Made by a program: the position numbers and the translations under genes. Of a stretch of 36,375 nucleotides of DNA, positions 16,226-24,240 are shown one piece after another (within the stretch, counting starts at the first letter, position 1; every line of letters starts with the position of its first letter). The notes under the pieces were generated by a model, which made no database searches, was not told where the DNA came from, and was given only the letters and a program-made list of their open reading frames with translations. Origin of the DNA: Bacillota bacterium (lineage in GTDB: Bacteria > Bacillota > Bacilli > Alicyclobacillales > SLC66); NCBI GenBank assembly GCA_021846285.1, contig JAJZCB010000034.1, positions 1 to 36,375 on the forward strand, in the 5' to 3' direction.

Positions 16226-16966
16226 CTACAATCCGACGAGTTCCCGTATGATCACGCTGGCCAGCAAAAGACCCGCCACCGGGGGCACGAATGCGATGCT
16301 GGCGGGCGGATGAGTCGCCTTGCGCGGCAGGCCAGGTTCCTCTGATGCCACGGTCCTGCGGACATCCTCGCGCGGCGGCCGCGGCTTTTCGAGCGAGCAA
16401 ACGACCTTCAGGCCACTGGCGACGCCGCACTTTCGCAACTCACGGCGTATCACGCGGGCGATGGGATCAACCGTAGTTTCTGAGATATCCATAACGCGAA
16501 ACTGCGCAGGATCGATCTTGTTGGCTGCGCCCATACTGGAGACTATAGGAATGTCACGCGTCATGCACTGACGGATCAAGTGAATCTTTGCGCTGACGGT
16601 GTCAATGGCGTCTGCCACATAATCCAGGCGACTGGAAAAGATGTCTTCTGCCGTCTCCTCCAAAAAGAACATGCGTTTCGTTTCCACCACGCATTCGGGA
16701 TTGATGGCCGCGACGCGTTCCGCCATCACTTCGACTTTCGGTCGGCCGATGGTGTCGGTAAGCGCTGGAATCTGCCTGTTGATGTTGGTGACATCTACGA
16801 CATCTTTATCGACTAACAGCAAGTGCCCGACGCCGGAACGGGCCAGCGCTTCGACAGTGTACGAACCTACTCCCCCCATGCCTAACACGGCGACTGTGGC
16901 GTTGCGGAGTATGTCAAGGCCCTCCGGACCAATCACCAGTTCTGTTCGGGAAAAACGATGAAGCAT
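16226..16966 (-). CDS. tcdA: tRNA threonylcarbamoyladenosine dehydratase TcdA (E1-like)
   Basis: A ThiF/MoeB-type E1-like enzyme of 246 residues that uses ATP to cyclise t6A37 of tRNA to ct6A. The nucleotide-binding motif is VAVLGMGGVGSYTVEALARSG (about 25-45), followed by DVVDVTNINRQ and the dehydratase-like C-terminal part AASIAFVPPVAGLLLASVIIRELVG. ATG 16966 has GGGGG 8 bases upstream, so the longer frame to 16999 is probably not used. The gene is convergent with the pseudouridine synthase and only 12 bases apart. Other ThiF-family activities are possible, but the length and motifs fit TcdA. Confidence 0.9.
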   Translation of the reverse strand: MLHRFSRTELVIGPEGLDILRNATVAVLGMGGVGSYTVEALARSGVGHLLLVDKDVVDVTNINRQIPALTDTIGRPKVEVMAERVAAINPECVVETKRMFFLEETAEDIFSSRLDYVADAIDTVSAKIHLIRQCMTRDIPIVSSMGAANKIDPAQFRVMDISETTVDPIARVIRRELRKCGVASGLKVVCSLEKPRPPREDVRRTVASEEPGLPRKATHPPASIAFVPPVAGLLLASVIIRELVGL

Positions 16967-17091
16967 CCAATCATCCCCCGCTTGTGGCGTAGTGTACAAT
17001 GGTCGTATTATACGCTAGTGCTCACCTGTATTGCACGACTGTGCACGGCAGTGGAAGCCAGGCGTTGGTTGAAGTCACGGGGTGAACTGAT

Positions 17092-17259
17092 GTGTCGAAT
17101 GAGCTGTTTGCAGTGAGTGGTCGCAAGGTGTTGGTGACAGGGGCGTCGCGAGGCATTGGTCTGGCGCTTGCCAAGGGAATTGCCGCGGCGGACGTCGCCA
17201 GTTATGTAACGGGACAGGCTCTCTTCGTCGATGGCGGAATGACTGTTTTCGGGTTTTGA
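17092..17259 (+). pseudogene. Internally deleted short-chain dehydrogenase (SDR) remnant
   Basis: A 55-codon open frame from GTG 17092 to TGA 17259. The first 30 residues are the SDR N-terminus (VSGRKVLVTGASRGIGLALA, with the TGxxxGIG cofactor motif). They run directly into the SDR C-terminus (YVTGQALFVDGGMTVFGF). The middle of about 180-200 residues, including the Ser-Tyr-Lys catalytic set, is missing, and the frame stays open across the junction around 17180-17205. GGGGTG lies about 8 bases before the GTG, so it may still be translated. The stop is 4 bases before the murT ATG. No oxidoreductase activity is possible. It is either a decaying gene or a leader frame coupled to murT. Confidence 0.8.
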
Positions 17260-17263
17260 CCAT

Positions 17264-18613
17264 ATGAAACGGTTGCGGGCGCAGGCAGCCCTGTGGATCG
17301 GATGGATGATCACAATACTCTTGCGGCTGGTTGGTCGACGCGGCACCAGCATGCCGGGTCTGGTCGCGTCCAGAGTCAGTCCGGACTTGCTGTTTCGGCT
17401 TTTATCCCAATTGGAACAATGCGTCGTGGTCACGGGCACCAATGGGAAAACGACAACGAGCGCCCTCCTGTACAGTATGCTGACGGATGATGAACACCCG
17501 TGGCTGACAAACCGCGGGGGGGCGAATCTTCTGCAGGGGCTGCTCGGAGCCCTGTTGCCCCATGTGGACGGACACGGGCGATTGCGCGTGAAGCGGGCTG
17601 TGCTCGAAGTGGATGAGGCCACATTGCCGCTCATTACGAACCGTTACCACCCTACCCTGATCGTCGTGACCAACGTGGTTCGTGATCAGTTGGACCGTTA
17701 TGGGGAGGTCGACGGCGCACTGGCGATGTTGCGGTCGGGGTTGCTTTATCCCGGCACCATACTGCTCACAAATGCGGATGATCCACTGGCCGCATCGCTT
17801 GGCTGGGAGCGCGAACTCACGTATTACTATGGTATGGACGAATGCCCGGTGGATGAAGAGCCGCGCAATGAAGTTCGCGATGGCGCCTTTTGTCTCATTT
17901 GCGGTCGGGAGTTGCAGTACGAGCGATACATTTACGGACAGTTGGGCTATTATTACTGTTTCAGTGGCCATTTCGGCCGACCGGCGCCGCATTTTGGAGG
18001 CAAGACAGATGGCTCGTCCGAACTCATCGTTCGAGAACGCGCGACGGATCCTCGACAGGAAGAATTTATGGTCAATGCCGGAGCGCCCGGTCTCTATAAC
18101 GACTACAATGTGCTGGCGGCCGCGGCGACGGCGCGCCTTCTGGGCCGTTCTCCGCGCCAGATTCAGGCTGGGGCAGAACACTATGAAGCGCCGCCAGGCC
18201 GGATGCAGACGTTTCCGGGTTCACCGGAACGAATTTTGGCACTGATCAAGAATCCTACTGGCGCCAACAGTGTCCTGCGCACACTTGAATCTGATGAGCG
18301 CGATAAGGCGGTGTGTTTTGCCATCAACGACGCGGATGCAGATGGCAGGGACGTCTCCTGGCTCTGGGATATCGATCTTGAACGGTTTGTTTCAGCCGCG
18401 CGGTGCCAGCGTTACGTCTGCGCAGGCACAAGAGCTCTGGACATGGCCGTGCGTCTGGCGTACGCCGGTGTGGACAGGCAGCGCATCCAGATAGCTGAGG
18501 AACTGCCTGAGGCGCTGGCAATGACATCGGACTTGGATGTTCCGGTGTACGTGTTATCAACGTATACAGCTTTGTATCCACTGGGAGAACAGTTACGGGG
18601 GGCGGCAAGATGA
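17264..18613 (+). CDS. murT: Lipid II isoglutaminyl synthase, Mur ligase subunit MurT
   Basis: Together with GatD it amidates the alpha-carboxyl of D-Glu in lipid II to D-isoglutamine at the cytoplasmic membrane. It is a Mur-ligase-like ATPase of 449 residues. The N-terminus is hydrophobic (LWIGWMITILLRLVG), the P-loop GTNGKTTT is at 58-65, and the C-terminal MurT domain contains NPTGANSVLR and INDADADGRDVSWLWDID. The zinc ribbon in the middle domain keeps Cys210, Cys213 and Cys232. The expected fourth Cys is replaced (YYCFSGHF, Gly235-His236), so His236 may substitute. The start ATG lacks a good ribosome binding site and follows the SDR remnant stop by 4 bases, which suggests translational coupling. 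It overlaps gatD by 4 bases. Confidence 0.94.
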   Translation: MKRLRAQAALWIGWMITILLRLVGRRGTSMPGLVASRVSPDLLFRLLSQLEQCVVVTGTNGKTTTSALLYSMLTDDEHPWLTNRGGANLLQGLLGALLPHVDGHGRLRVKRAVLEVDEATLPLITNRYHPTLIVVTNVVRDQLDRYGEVDGALAMLRSGLLYPGTILLTNADDPLAASLGWERELTYYYGMDECPVDEEPRNEVRDGAFCLICGRELQYERYIYGQLGYYYCFSGHFGRPAPHFGGKTDGSSELIVRERATDPRQEEFMVNAGAPGLYNDYNVLAAAATARLLGRSPRQIQAGAEHYEAPPGRMQTFPGSPERILALIKNPTGANSVLRTLESDERDKAVCFAINDADADGRDVSWLWDIDLERFVSAARCQRYVCAGTRALDMAVRLAYAGVDRQRIQIAEELPEALAMTSDLDVPVYVLSTYTALYPLGEQLRGAAR

Positions 18614-19371
18614 CGGACCGGACGGTGACGTTGGCGCATCTGTTTCCAGAACTGCTAAATCTCTATGCGGACCAGGGCAACATCTCGGTGCTGCGCCATC
18701 GCATGCAGGCGCGGGGATGGACACTCACCGTGACGCCCGTAAAACTGGGATCGCGCGTGGATTTTGGGTCTGTGGACATGGTTTTGCTTGGCGGCGGATC
18801 GGATCGGGAGCAGCAGCTTGTAGGCAGAGAACTGGCGATCTATCGCGAAGACTTTGCAACTGCCATTGAAGCAGGGTTGCCTGTTCTCGCTGTGTGCGGC
18901 GGATATCAACTGCTGGGCGAGTATTATGAGTTGCAAAGCGGCGAGCGCATTCCCGGATTGGGACTGCTCGCTGTTGCAACCCGAGCGGGCAAAGGGCGGC
19001 TGATCGGCAATATCGCGATCGAATGGGTCTCTCAGAGCGGCGAGTCTGACGGCAAAACGATCGTAGGTTTTGAAAACCACGCCGGGAGAACGTTTCACGA
19101 CTATGCTCCGCTGGGAAGAGTTTTAAAGGGACACGGCAACAACGGACGCGATCATCATGAAGGTCTCCAGTACAAGGGGGTCGTCGGTACGTATATTCAT
19201 GGTCCGCTGCTTCCGAAAAATCCGCACCTTGCTGATCATCTGCTTGCCCAGGCGTTGGCTTTCAAAGGGTGCCATGAGCCGCTCGACGCGCTCGACGATG
19301 AACTTGAATGGCGTGCGCATCGCTCCGTGTTGGGCATGCTTGGAGTGAAATCAGGCGAGATCAGAGCATGA
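18610..19371 (+). CDS. gatD: Lipid II isoglutaminyl synthase, glutaminase subunit GatD
   Basis: Class I glutamine amidotransferase (CobB/CobQ-like, 253 residues) that releases ammonia from glutamine for MurT. The nucleophile is Cys96 in AVCGGYQLLG, and the catalytic His is likely His197 in TYIHGPLLPKNP. The ATG start overlaps the murT stop (ATGA), the standard arrangement of this pair in Gram-positive bacteria, so equimolar synthesis by coupled translation is likely. The gene ends 15 bases before the convergent MBL gene. Confidence 0.94.
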   Translation: MTDRTVTLAHLFPELLNLYADQGNISVLRHRMQARGWTLTVTPVKLGSRVDFGSVDMVLLGGGSDREQQLVGRELAIYREDFATAIEAGLPVLAVCGGYQLLGEYYELQSGERIPGLGLLAVATRAGKGRLIGNIAIEWVSQSGESDGKTIVGFENHAGRTFHDYAPLGRVLKGHGNNGRDHHEGLQYKGVVGTYIHGPLLPKNPHLADHLLAQALAFKGCHEPLDALDDELEWRAHRSVLGMLGVKSGEIRA

Positions 19372-19386
19372 TGCTGACAGCGCAGT

Positions 19387-20328
19387 TTAGCGCTGAACAC
19401 GTTTTTGCTGTTGATAGTAGAGCAACCCTTTGGCGTTCAGTTCGATGTCCACACCCAAATCAGCGATGTTCCATGGTTCCGTGTGTCCGTTGTCGCGTAA
19501 CCAAGAGGCAACACGATGTTCAAGAGCGTGGGCCATATGCTCCCATGTCGTCTGCCCGGTGTATGTGTCGTCGGCCAGACGCGCGAACATACGCGCACCT
19601 TCCAAAGTGCCTGCGAACGCTTCTTCCGCGAGAGAGGGGCCGAAATGCGTATGATACACCACGGCAGGATCGAGAGCGCGCAACTTGTCTACTGTGTTTT
19701 CCACGGCCGTCAGATCAAAATCGGATGGGCTGGTTGAGGGTAAGACGAATTCGAAGGGCCAGCCGGTAAATTCAGTGACATAGCGAACGCCCAGGGCGTC
19801 GCCGGAAAAGACAGCCGACAAGGCGGGATCGTGCATACTGAAATGGTGTCTGGCGTGGCCTGGCGTATCGTAAAACGTGACGACGCGATCACCGAGGTCA
19901 AGGGTGTCACCCTCCTCGCGAATCAGCACCTGACGCTCCGGAACGGGTAAAATCTGGCCGAAGAAACGCTCCAGATCATCTCCGTATACCGCTTTGGCGC
20001 CAGCAATCAGCTTTGTCGGATCAATCAGGTGGCGGGCAGCGCGCGGATGGGCGACAAACGTGGCCTGGGGGGCGTCGATGGCCAGCACGCCAGCGCCGCC
20101 AGCGTGATCGAGATGGACATGTGTGAGAACAACATAATCCAGATCAGCGGGTGTCAGGCCCAGTGTTCTCAGTCCATCGACCAGATAGGGTCGGCAAGGA
20201 GCGGAACCAGTTTCAATGAGTACTTTCTTTGGCCCTGTGTACACGTAAGCGGAGGATCTCCCGCGCAGACCCTGCTCAAACAAATCGAACATGAAGAGAG
20301 TTTCGCTCAATCTTCGGATATCAGCCAT
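19387..20328 (-). CDS. MBL-fold metallohydrolase
   Basis: A 313-residue cytosolic metallo-beta-lactamase-fold hydrolase. The metal motif is THVHLDHAGG (two zinc sites), with further ligands in DTPGHARHHFSM, FSGDALG and YHTHFGPS. The C-terminal 90 residues are helical and not diagnostic. The family includes thioesterases, glyoxalase II-like enzymes and lactonases, and I cannot choose among them. AGGAGAG lies 8 bases before the ATG. It follows ftsW by 32 bases on the same strand, so it is probably co-transcribed with it. Confidence 0.88.
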   Translation of the reverse strand: MADIRRLSETLFMFDLFEQGLRGRSSAYVYTGPKKVLIETGSAPCRPYLVDGLRTLGLTPADLDYVVLTHVHLDHAGGAGVLAIDAPQATFVAHPRAARHLIDPTKLIAGAKAVYGDDLERFFGQILPVPERQVLIREEGDTLDLGDRVVTFYDTPGHARHHFSMHDPALSAVFSGDALGVRYVTEFTGWPFEFVLPSTSPSDFDLTAVENTVDKLRALDPAVVYHTHFGPSLAEEAFAGTLEGARMFARLADDTYTGQTTWEHMAHALEHRVASWLRDNGHTEPWNIADLGVDIELNAKGLLYYQQQKRVQR

Positions 20329-20360
20329 CTCATTCGCTCTCCTATCGTCATGCGTTCCGG

Positions 20361-21599
20361 TTAGCGGCTCTTGGTGGGCGCAGCGCCCATGCCCTTGGAA
20401 CGGGACTTCACACTGCGGGGTTCCTTGCGGCGCGCCCTGCTAAAGTTGACCGGCCTGACTTGCGCTCCTGGAGGTTCCCCCTGCGTGACTGGCCTGTCCG
20501 TCGTATACCTCGATAGAGACAGGAGCATGCCGGCCGCACACAGTTTCATGATCAAAGCGGTGCCTCCGTAGCTGATGAACGGCAATGGAATGCCCGTGAT
20601 CGGCATCAGCCCTGTCACGACACCCACGTTAATCAGTACGCCCAACCCTATCATACTCGACAGACCAATGGCCAGCAACGAAGCGAATCGACTCGTGAGG
20701 CGCTGGCTGATCTGGATGCCTCGCCAGATTAAAAGCGCGAATAATCCAAGCACGGCGGCCGCGCCAACAAGTCCCAATTCTTCGATGATGATGGCAAAGA
20801 TAAAGTCTTCATGAGGGATCGGCAGGTAGAGAAACGGTTCGATCCCGCGTCCCAGTCCCTGCCCAAATAGGCCGCCGTGATAAATGGCAATGAGCGACTG
20901 CTGTAACTGGTATCCGCCCAGGTTCGTGTATTTTGGGTCCCACGGATGCAAAAACACCTTAAGCCTGATATTTCGATACGATTCAAACAGCGCAAACGCA
21001 GCGATGATGGGTGTCAGTACAGCGCCGATGACCGCTATGTGCAATTTGCGTATTCCGGCGGCAAACATCACTGTCAGACCTGACAGGAGCAATAACATGC
21101 CGGTGCCCATGTCCGGTTCCAGAACAATAAGGACAAACTGCGCGCCAACCATCAGCAGAGGCGGCAAGACTCCACGCTTGAAGAGATCGATTTTGCTCCC
21201 GTTTTTATCGTATATGTAGGCCAGATAGATCAAGATGCCGACAAGCGCAATTTCACTCGGCTGAAATTTGAGTGACGGTGGGCCGATCCAGCGTCTGACA
21301 TTGGCGACCTTATGACCGATGCCAGGAATGAGAACCAGGACCAGCGACGTCAGGGTGCCGAGCGAGATCCACTTTGCCCAGCGGTGAATGCGGGTGTATG
21401 GTATGTTCATGAAGATGAACATGATGATGACGCCGATTATCGCGTAGATCAACTGACGTTTAAAGTAATAGGCGGGCGTCGCTCCTGTCACCTGAATGGC
21501 CCACACCATGCTGGCCGAAAACACCATGACCACGCCAAAAACGACGAGGCTGAGTACAGCGAACAGGAGTAAAAAGTCGGGTTTGTGTTTGCGCATCAT
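20361..21599 (-). CDS. ftsW: SEDS peptidoglycan glycosyltransferase FtsW (FtsW/RodA/SpoVE family)
   Basis: Polytopic SEDS protein of 412 residues that polymerises lipid II during septum formation together with a class B PBP. About ten hydrophobic segments are visible. Family signatures present are LKFQPSEIALVGILIYLA, LEPDMGTG, DFIFAIIIEELG (with the catalytic aspartate region) and TGIPLPFISYGGTALI. The C-terminal 50 residues are basic (SRARRKEPRSVKSRSKG), which is common in FtsW. The frame begins at 21632, but ACGGAGG sits just before ATG 21599 and ATG 21596, so the start is one of these. SpoVE cannot be excluded. Confidence 0.9.
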   Translation of the reverse strand: MMRKHKPDFLLLFAVLSLVVFGVVMVFSASMVWAIQVTGATPAYYFKRQLIYAIIGVIIMFIFMNIPYTRIHRWAKWISLGTLTSLVLVLIPGIGHKVANVRRWIGPPSLKFQPSEIALVGILIYLAYIYDKNGSKIDLFKRGVLPPLLMVGAQFVLIVLEPDMGTGMLLLLSGLTVMFAAGIRKLHIAVIGAVLTPIIAAFALFESYRNIRLKVFLHPWDPKYTNLGGYQLQQSLIAIYHGGLFGQGLGRGIEPFLYLPIPHEDFIFAIIIEELGLVGAAAVLGLFALLIWRGIQISQRLTSRFASLLAIGLSSMIGLGVLINVGVVTGLMPITGIPLPFISYGGTALIMKLCAAGMLLSLSRYTTDRPVTQGEPPGAQVRPVNFSRARRKEPRSVKSRSKGMGAAPTKSR

Positions 21600-21714
21600 G
21601 CAACCTCCGTTGACATGATACATTCGCTGCAAAGCTCTTTACCTCCTGCTTGACAGCGGGTGTTCGCCAATAGTTTTCGCGCCTCCTCTCAGCCATATGT
21701 TTGCCAGGGAATCA

Positions 21715-21777
21715 ATAAGATAGGAATACGACAGACTAGCCTTGATGAGATGGGAATGCGACGCCACCTCATCAAGG
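21715..21777. repeat. Diverged 18-bp direct repeat overlapping a 14-bp stem-loop
   Basis: ATAAGATAGGAATACGAC (21715-21732) recurs 30 bases later as ATGAGATGGGAATGCGAC (21745-21762). All three differences are A to G. The second copy lies within a stem-loop: 21740-21753 pairs with 21764-21777 over 14 bp, with one G-U wobble on the minus strand. It lies between the small membrane protein gene and ftsW. Confidence 0.55.
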
Positions 21778-21836
21778 AACATCACGGTCCATGGGATCAG
21801 GCTGACAGCGGAACCTCTGCCATAAATGCGCAGGAA

Positions 21837-22130
21837 CTACCACATTGCCATGGCGCCCAGCCCCAGAGCAGTCACGCCTACGATGGCGACGAGCGGCAAG
21901 GCCAACGCAGCGGCCGGATAGTAGACATGTTCGAGCGTTGCGGGAACCGCCTGGTCCAGTGTGGTCAGTTCCCTGTTTTCAGAGGACTCCGCCGAGGCGA
22001 GACGGTATCCGTGCAGTATCAGGTGCGTGTCTGATACGCCGTGCAGGCGCCCTTGATAGATGCCCATCGTGCAGTGCACAAGCACTGGATGGCCTACATA
22101 GCGGTGCCAGTGCGTTCGGGGAATCATCAT
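21837..22130 (-). CDS. Small protein with C-terminal membrane segment, unknown function
   Basis: A 97-residue protein. The N-terminal half (RYVGHPVLVHCTMGIYQGRLHGVSDTHLILHGY) has the strand pattern of a small Sm-like or SH3-like barrel, as seen in uncharacterised Bacillales proteins. The C-terminal 25 residues (AAALALPLVAIVGVTALGLGA) are one membrane segment. The frame is open to 22247, but GGAGG sits 9 bases before ATG 22130, making that the better start. It is divergent from the DedA gene. Confidence 0.65.
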   Translation of the reverse strand: MMIPRTHWHRYVGHPVLVHCTMGIYQGRLHGVSDTHLILHGYRLASAESSENRELTTLDQAVPATLEHVYYPAAALALPLVAIVGVTALGLGAMAMW

Positions 22131-22252
22131 GAGTATCCACCTCCTCACCTGCCAAGGTATGTGATTACGCTCTCTTTTGACGGGGCGCTCGCGGAGACGG
22201 GCCAAAATGCCTCGTTTCTGGCGCTTCCGGGGAATAATATAGACCAAATGGG

Positions 22253-22870
22253 GTGACGGACATCGCGGATGGACAGATTGTGCACCTGATTCAGCACTAC
22301 GGGTATATTGGCTTGACGGGTATACTTGTACTGGGTATCGTTGGTCTTCCCCTGCCCGACGAGACGATCCTCACCGCTGTCGGATACTTCGTGTATCGTG
22401 GCGATCTGTCATATTTTCCAGCGGTATTGGCTGGCATTATTGGAGGGGCGATCGGCATTACGCTCAGTTATGTTGTCGGGACGTTTGTCGGTCGGCCTCT
22501 GGTGCTGCGCTTCGGCCGCTATCTGCATATCACCGACCGGATGCTGTTGCGAGTTGAAACGTATTTGGGCCGCTACGGACCGCTGACCCTGTTTGGCGGC
22601 TTCTTTATTCCCGGCATTCGACATGTAACGGCGATCGTGGCCGGGTTGGGCGGAATGTCATTTACCCGCTTCGCGCTGGCCGCCTATGCCGGTGTCTGTG
22701 TGTGGGTCACGGTGTTCATCACTCTGGGGCGATTTGCGGGGCCGCAGATCGTCCTTGTGACAGACAGCCTGCCGATGCCCGTGGTACTCTGTCTGCTCGG
22801 CGTCAGTCTGGCGCTGCTGCTGTGTTCTCTCATCGGATGGACATCATGGAAGCGTCGGTATAAATCGTGA
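22253..22870 (+). CDS. DedA family (SNARE-associated) membrane protein
   Basis: A 205-residue DedA-superfamily membrane protein. Members move lipids, including undecaprenyl phosphate in some cases, and support proton-motive-force homeostasis. The family signature LGIVGLPLPDETILTAVGYFVYRG near the N-terminus carries the acidic residue in the re-entrant loop. GRYGPLTLFGGFFIPGIRHVTAIVAGLGGM carries the conserved Arg. The start is uncertain: GTG 22253 has only GGGG nearby, and GTG 22280 is an alternative. It lies 67 bases upstream of rodA on the same strand. Confidence 0.87.
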   Translation: MTDIADGQIVHLIQHYGYIGLTGILVLGIVGLPLPDETILTAVGYFVYRGDLSYFPAVLAGIIGGAIGITLSYVVGTFVGRPLVLRFGRYLHITDRMLLRVETYLGRYGPLTLFGGFFIPGIRHVTAIVAGLGGMSFTRFALAAYAGVCVWVTVFITLGRFAGPQIVLVTDSLPMPVVLCLLGVSLALLLCSLIGWTSWKRRYKS

Positions 22871-22937
22871 GACGTTGCGCAAATGGGCTGCTCGTGAGAT
22901 GATATAAAATAGAATGTTTTTGCTTGGAGGCAGTGGT

Positions 22938-24131
22938 GTGGAATCAATAGTAAAACGCAATATCCGCGATCTGGATTTTCCGCTGATTTTTGTCATGCTT
23001 TGCATCTCCGTTATTAGTTGCATCGCCATATATACATCTACGTATGGAAAGGCCAATCCCGCTACAGGAAATGCGCTTCTGGGCATCCCGCCGCACATTG
23101 TTATTCGTCAGATTGTGTGGGAAGTCCTGGGCTATGTCGCTATGTTTGTCATGATGATGGTGGATTACAAGACTCTGTCCAAGTGGCGGTGGTGGATTTA
23201 CGGGGGATGCCTGTTCTTTCTTGTGGCCGTCTTCGGATTTCATACGGTCAATGGCGCGCATAGCTGGATCTCACTGCCGGCGGGACTCAGTTTTCAGCCG
23301 TCCGAACTCATGAAACTGGCATTGATCGTCTGGACTGCTGATTACATGGCGCGCATGAATGAAAGGGAATATCCTGATTACTCATTCAGAGGCCTGTTAC
23401 CCATTTTGGCTGTGTTTGCGGTGCCGTTTGTGCTGACTCTGAAGGAGCCAGCTTTGGGTCAGGCGCTGGTCATGCTCGCGATCCTGTATTCGATGCTGCT
23501 CGTATACGTCCAAAAGAAACATCTGCGGTTCATGGTCGGTGGGTCTGCCGCGTTTTTGGTGGCCTTTGTCCTGGCGGTCGGACCTTTTGCTCACGAGACC
23601 GTCGTTTTGCTTCAGCATCAACATATTTTGCACCCGTATCAGACAAAGCGTCTGATCTCTTTTATCGAACCGGGATCGAATCCAACGGGCGCGGGCTATC
23701 AGGTGCTGGAAGCGGAGATTGCGGTGGGATCGGGAGGCGTCTTCGGTTCCGGGTTGTTGCACGGTACGCAGACGAGTGGAAGCTGGATTCCCTTTCAATG
23801 GACAGACTTCATATTTTCCGCCATCGCTGAACAGTTGGGTTTCGTCGGATCGAGCGTTTTGATCATGCTCTTTCTGGTTATGCTGTACCGCATGGTCCGG
23901 GTGGCAACATCGGCCCTTGACGATTTTGGCTCTTATCTCATAGCTGGTTCAGTCGGTCTCTTTGCCTTTCAGATCTTTGAGAACATTGGCATGAATTTGG
24001 TCATCAGTCCCGCTACTGGCATTACGTTGCCCTTTGTCAGCTATGGCGGTTCTTCTCTGATTGTCAACTTTCTTAGCATTGGAATTGTCTTGAGTGTATC
24101 ATTGCGTCGTCGAACTCTGCGATTCGATTGA
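22938..24131 (+). CDS. rodA: SEDS peptidoglycan glycosyltransferase RodA
   Basis: A 397-residue SEDS protein for side-wall elongation. Signatures are LSFQPSELMKLALIVW, the W-TDFIFSAIAEQLGF region with the catalytic Asp, and TGITLPFVSYGGSSLI. GTG 22938 follows GGAGG by 7 bases, so the ATG at 22914 is less likely. One oddity is LKEPALGQAL, where most SEDS proteins, including the FtsW in this window (LEPDMGTG), have Pro-Asp. The aspartate is alanine here. RodA is chosen over FtsW/SpoVE from motif similarity and from the presence of a second, more FtsW-like paralogue next door. The glnA promoter begins 40 bases after the stop. Confidence 0.87.
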   Translation: MESIVKRNIRDLDFPLIFVMLCISVISCIAIYTSTYGKANPATGNALLGIPPHIVIRQIVWEVLGYVAMFVMMMVDYKTLSKWRWWIYGGCLFFLVAVFGFHTVNGAHSWISLPAGLSFQPSELMKLALIVWTADYMARMNEREYPDYSFRGLLPILAVFAVPFVLTLKEPALGQALVMLAILYSMLLVYVQKKHLRFMVGGSAAFLVAFVLAVGPFAHETVVLLQHQHILHPYQTKRLISFIEPGSNPTGAGYQVLEAEIAVGSGGVFGSGLLHGTQTSGSWIPFQWTDFIFSAIAEQLGFVGSSVLIMLFLVMLYRMVRVATSALDDFGSYLIAGSVGLFAFQIFENIGMNLVISPATGITLPFVSYGGSSLIVNFLSIGIVLSVSLRRRTLRFD

Positions 24132-24146
24132 TTTCATTTCCGCGTG

Positions 24147-24163
24147 CGTTAGGTATCCTAACA
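24147..24163 (+). promoter_or_regulatory. GlnR/TnrA-like operator upstream of glnA
   Basis: CGTTA-GGTATCC-TAACA (24147-24163) matches the GlnR/TnrA consensus TGTNA-N7-TNACA at all but one fixed position (C for T). The centre is about 52 bases upstream of the predicted transcription start, and the palindrome GTTAGG-TAT-CCTAAC is perfect. It implies nitrogen control by a GlnR-type regulator. Confidence 0.55.
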
Positions 24164-24170
24164 TTCGGGA

Positions 24171-24200
24171 TTGACGTTTGTGCCGCGCGTGGCGTATACT
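24171..24200 (+). promoter_or_regulatory. Sigma-A promoter of glnA
   Basis: TTGACG (24171-24176), an 18-base spacer and TATACT (24195-24200). The predicted start near 24207 rules out translation starts upstream of about 24210. Confidence 0.75.
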
Positions 24201-24240
24201 GATGGCGATAGGTCTATTTTACAGTTGGGAGATGGATAGA

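Noticed and set aside
16026-16430. Minus-strand frame between the pseudouridine synthase and tcdA
   Set aside because: It overlaps both well-supported genes and shows no motif.
17008-17634. Minus-strand frame of 208 codons
   Set aside because: It is antisense to the SDR remnant and murT, which have clear family motifs on the plus strand.
24178-24240. Longer N-terminus of GlnA
   Set aside because: It would overlap the promoter (-10 at 24195-24200), and the extra residues do not match the family N-terminus.
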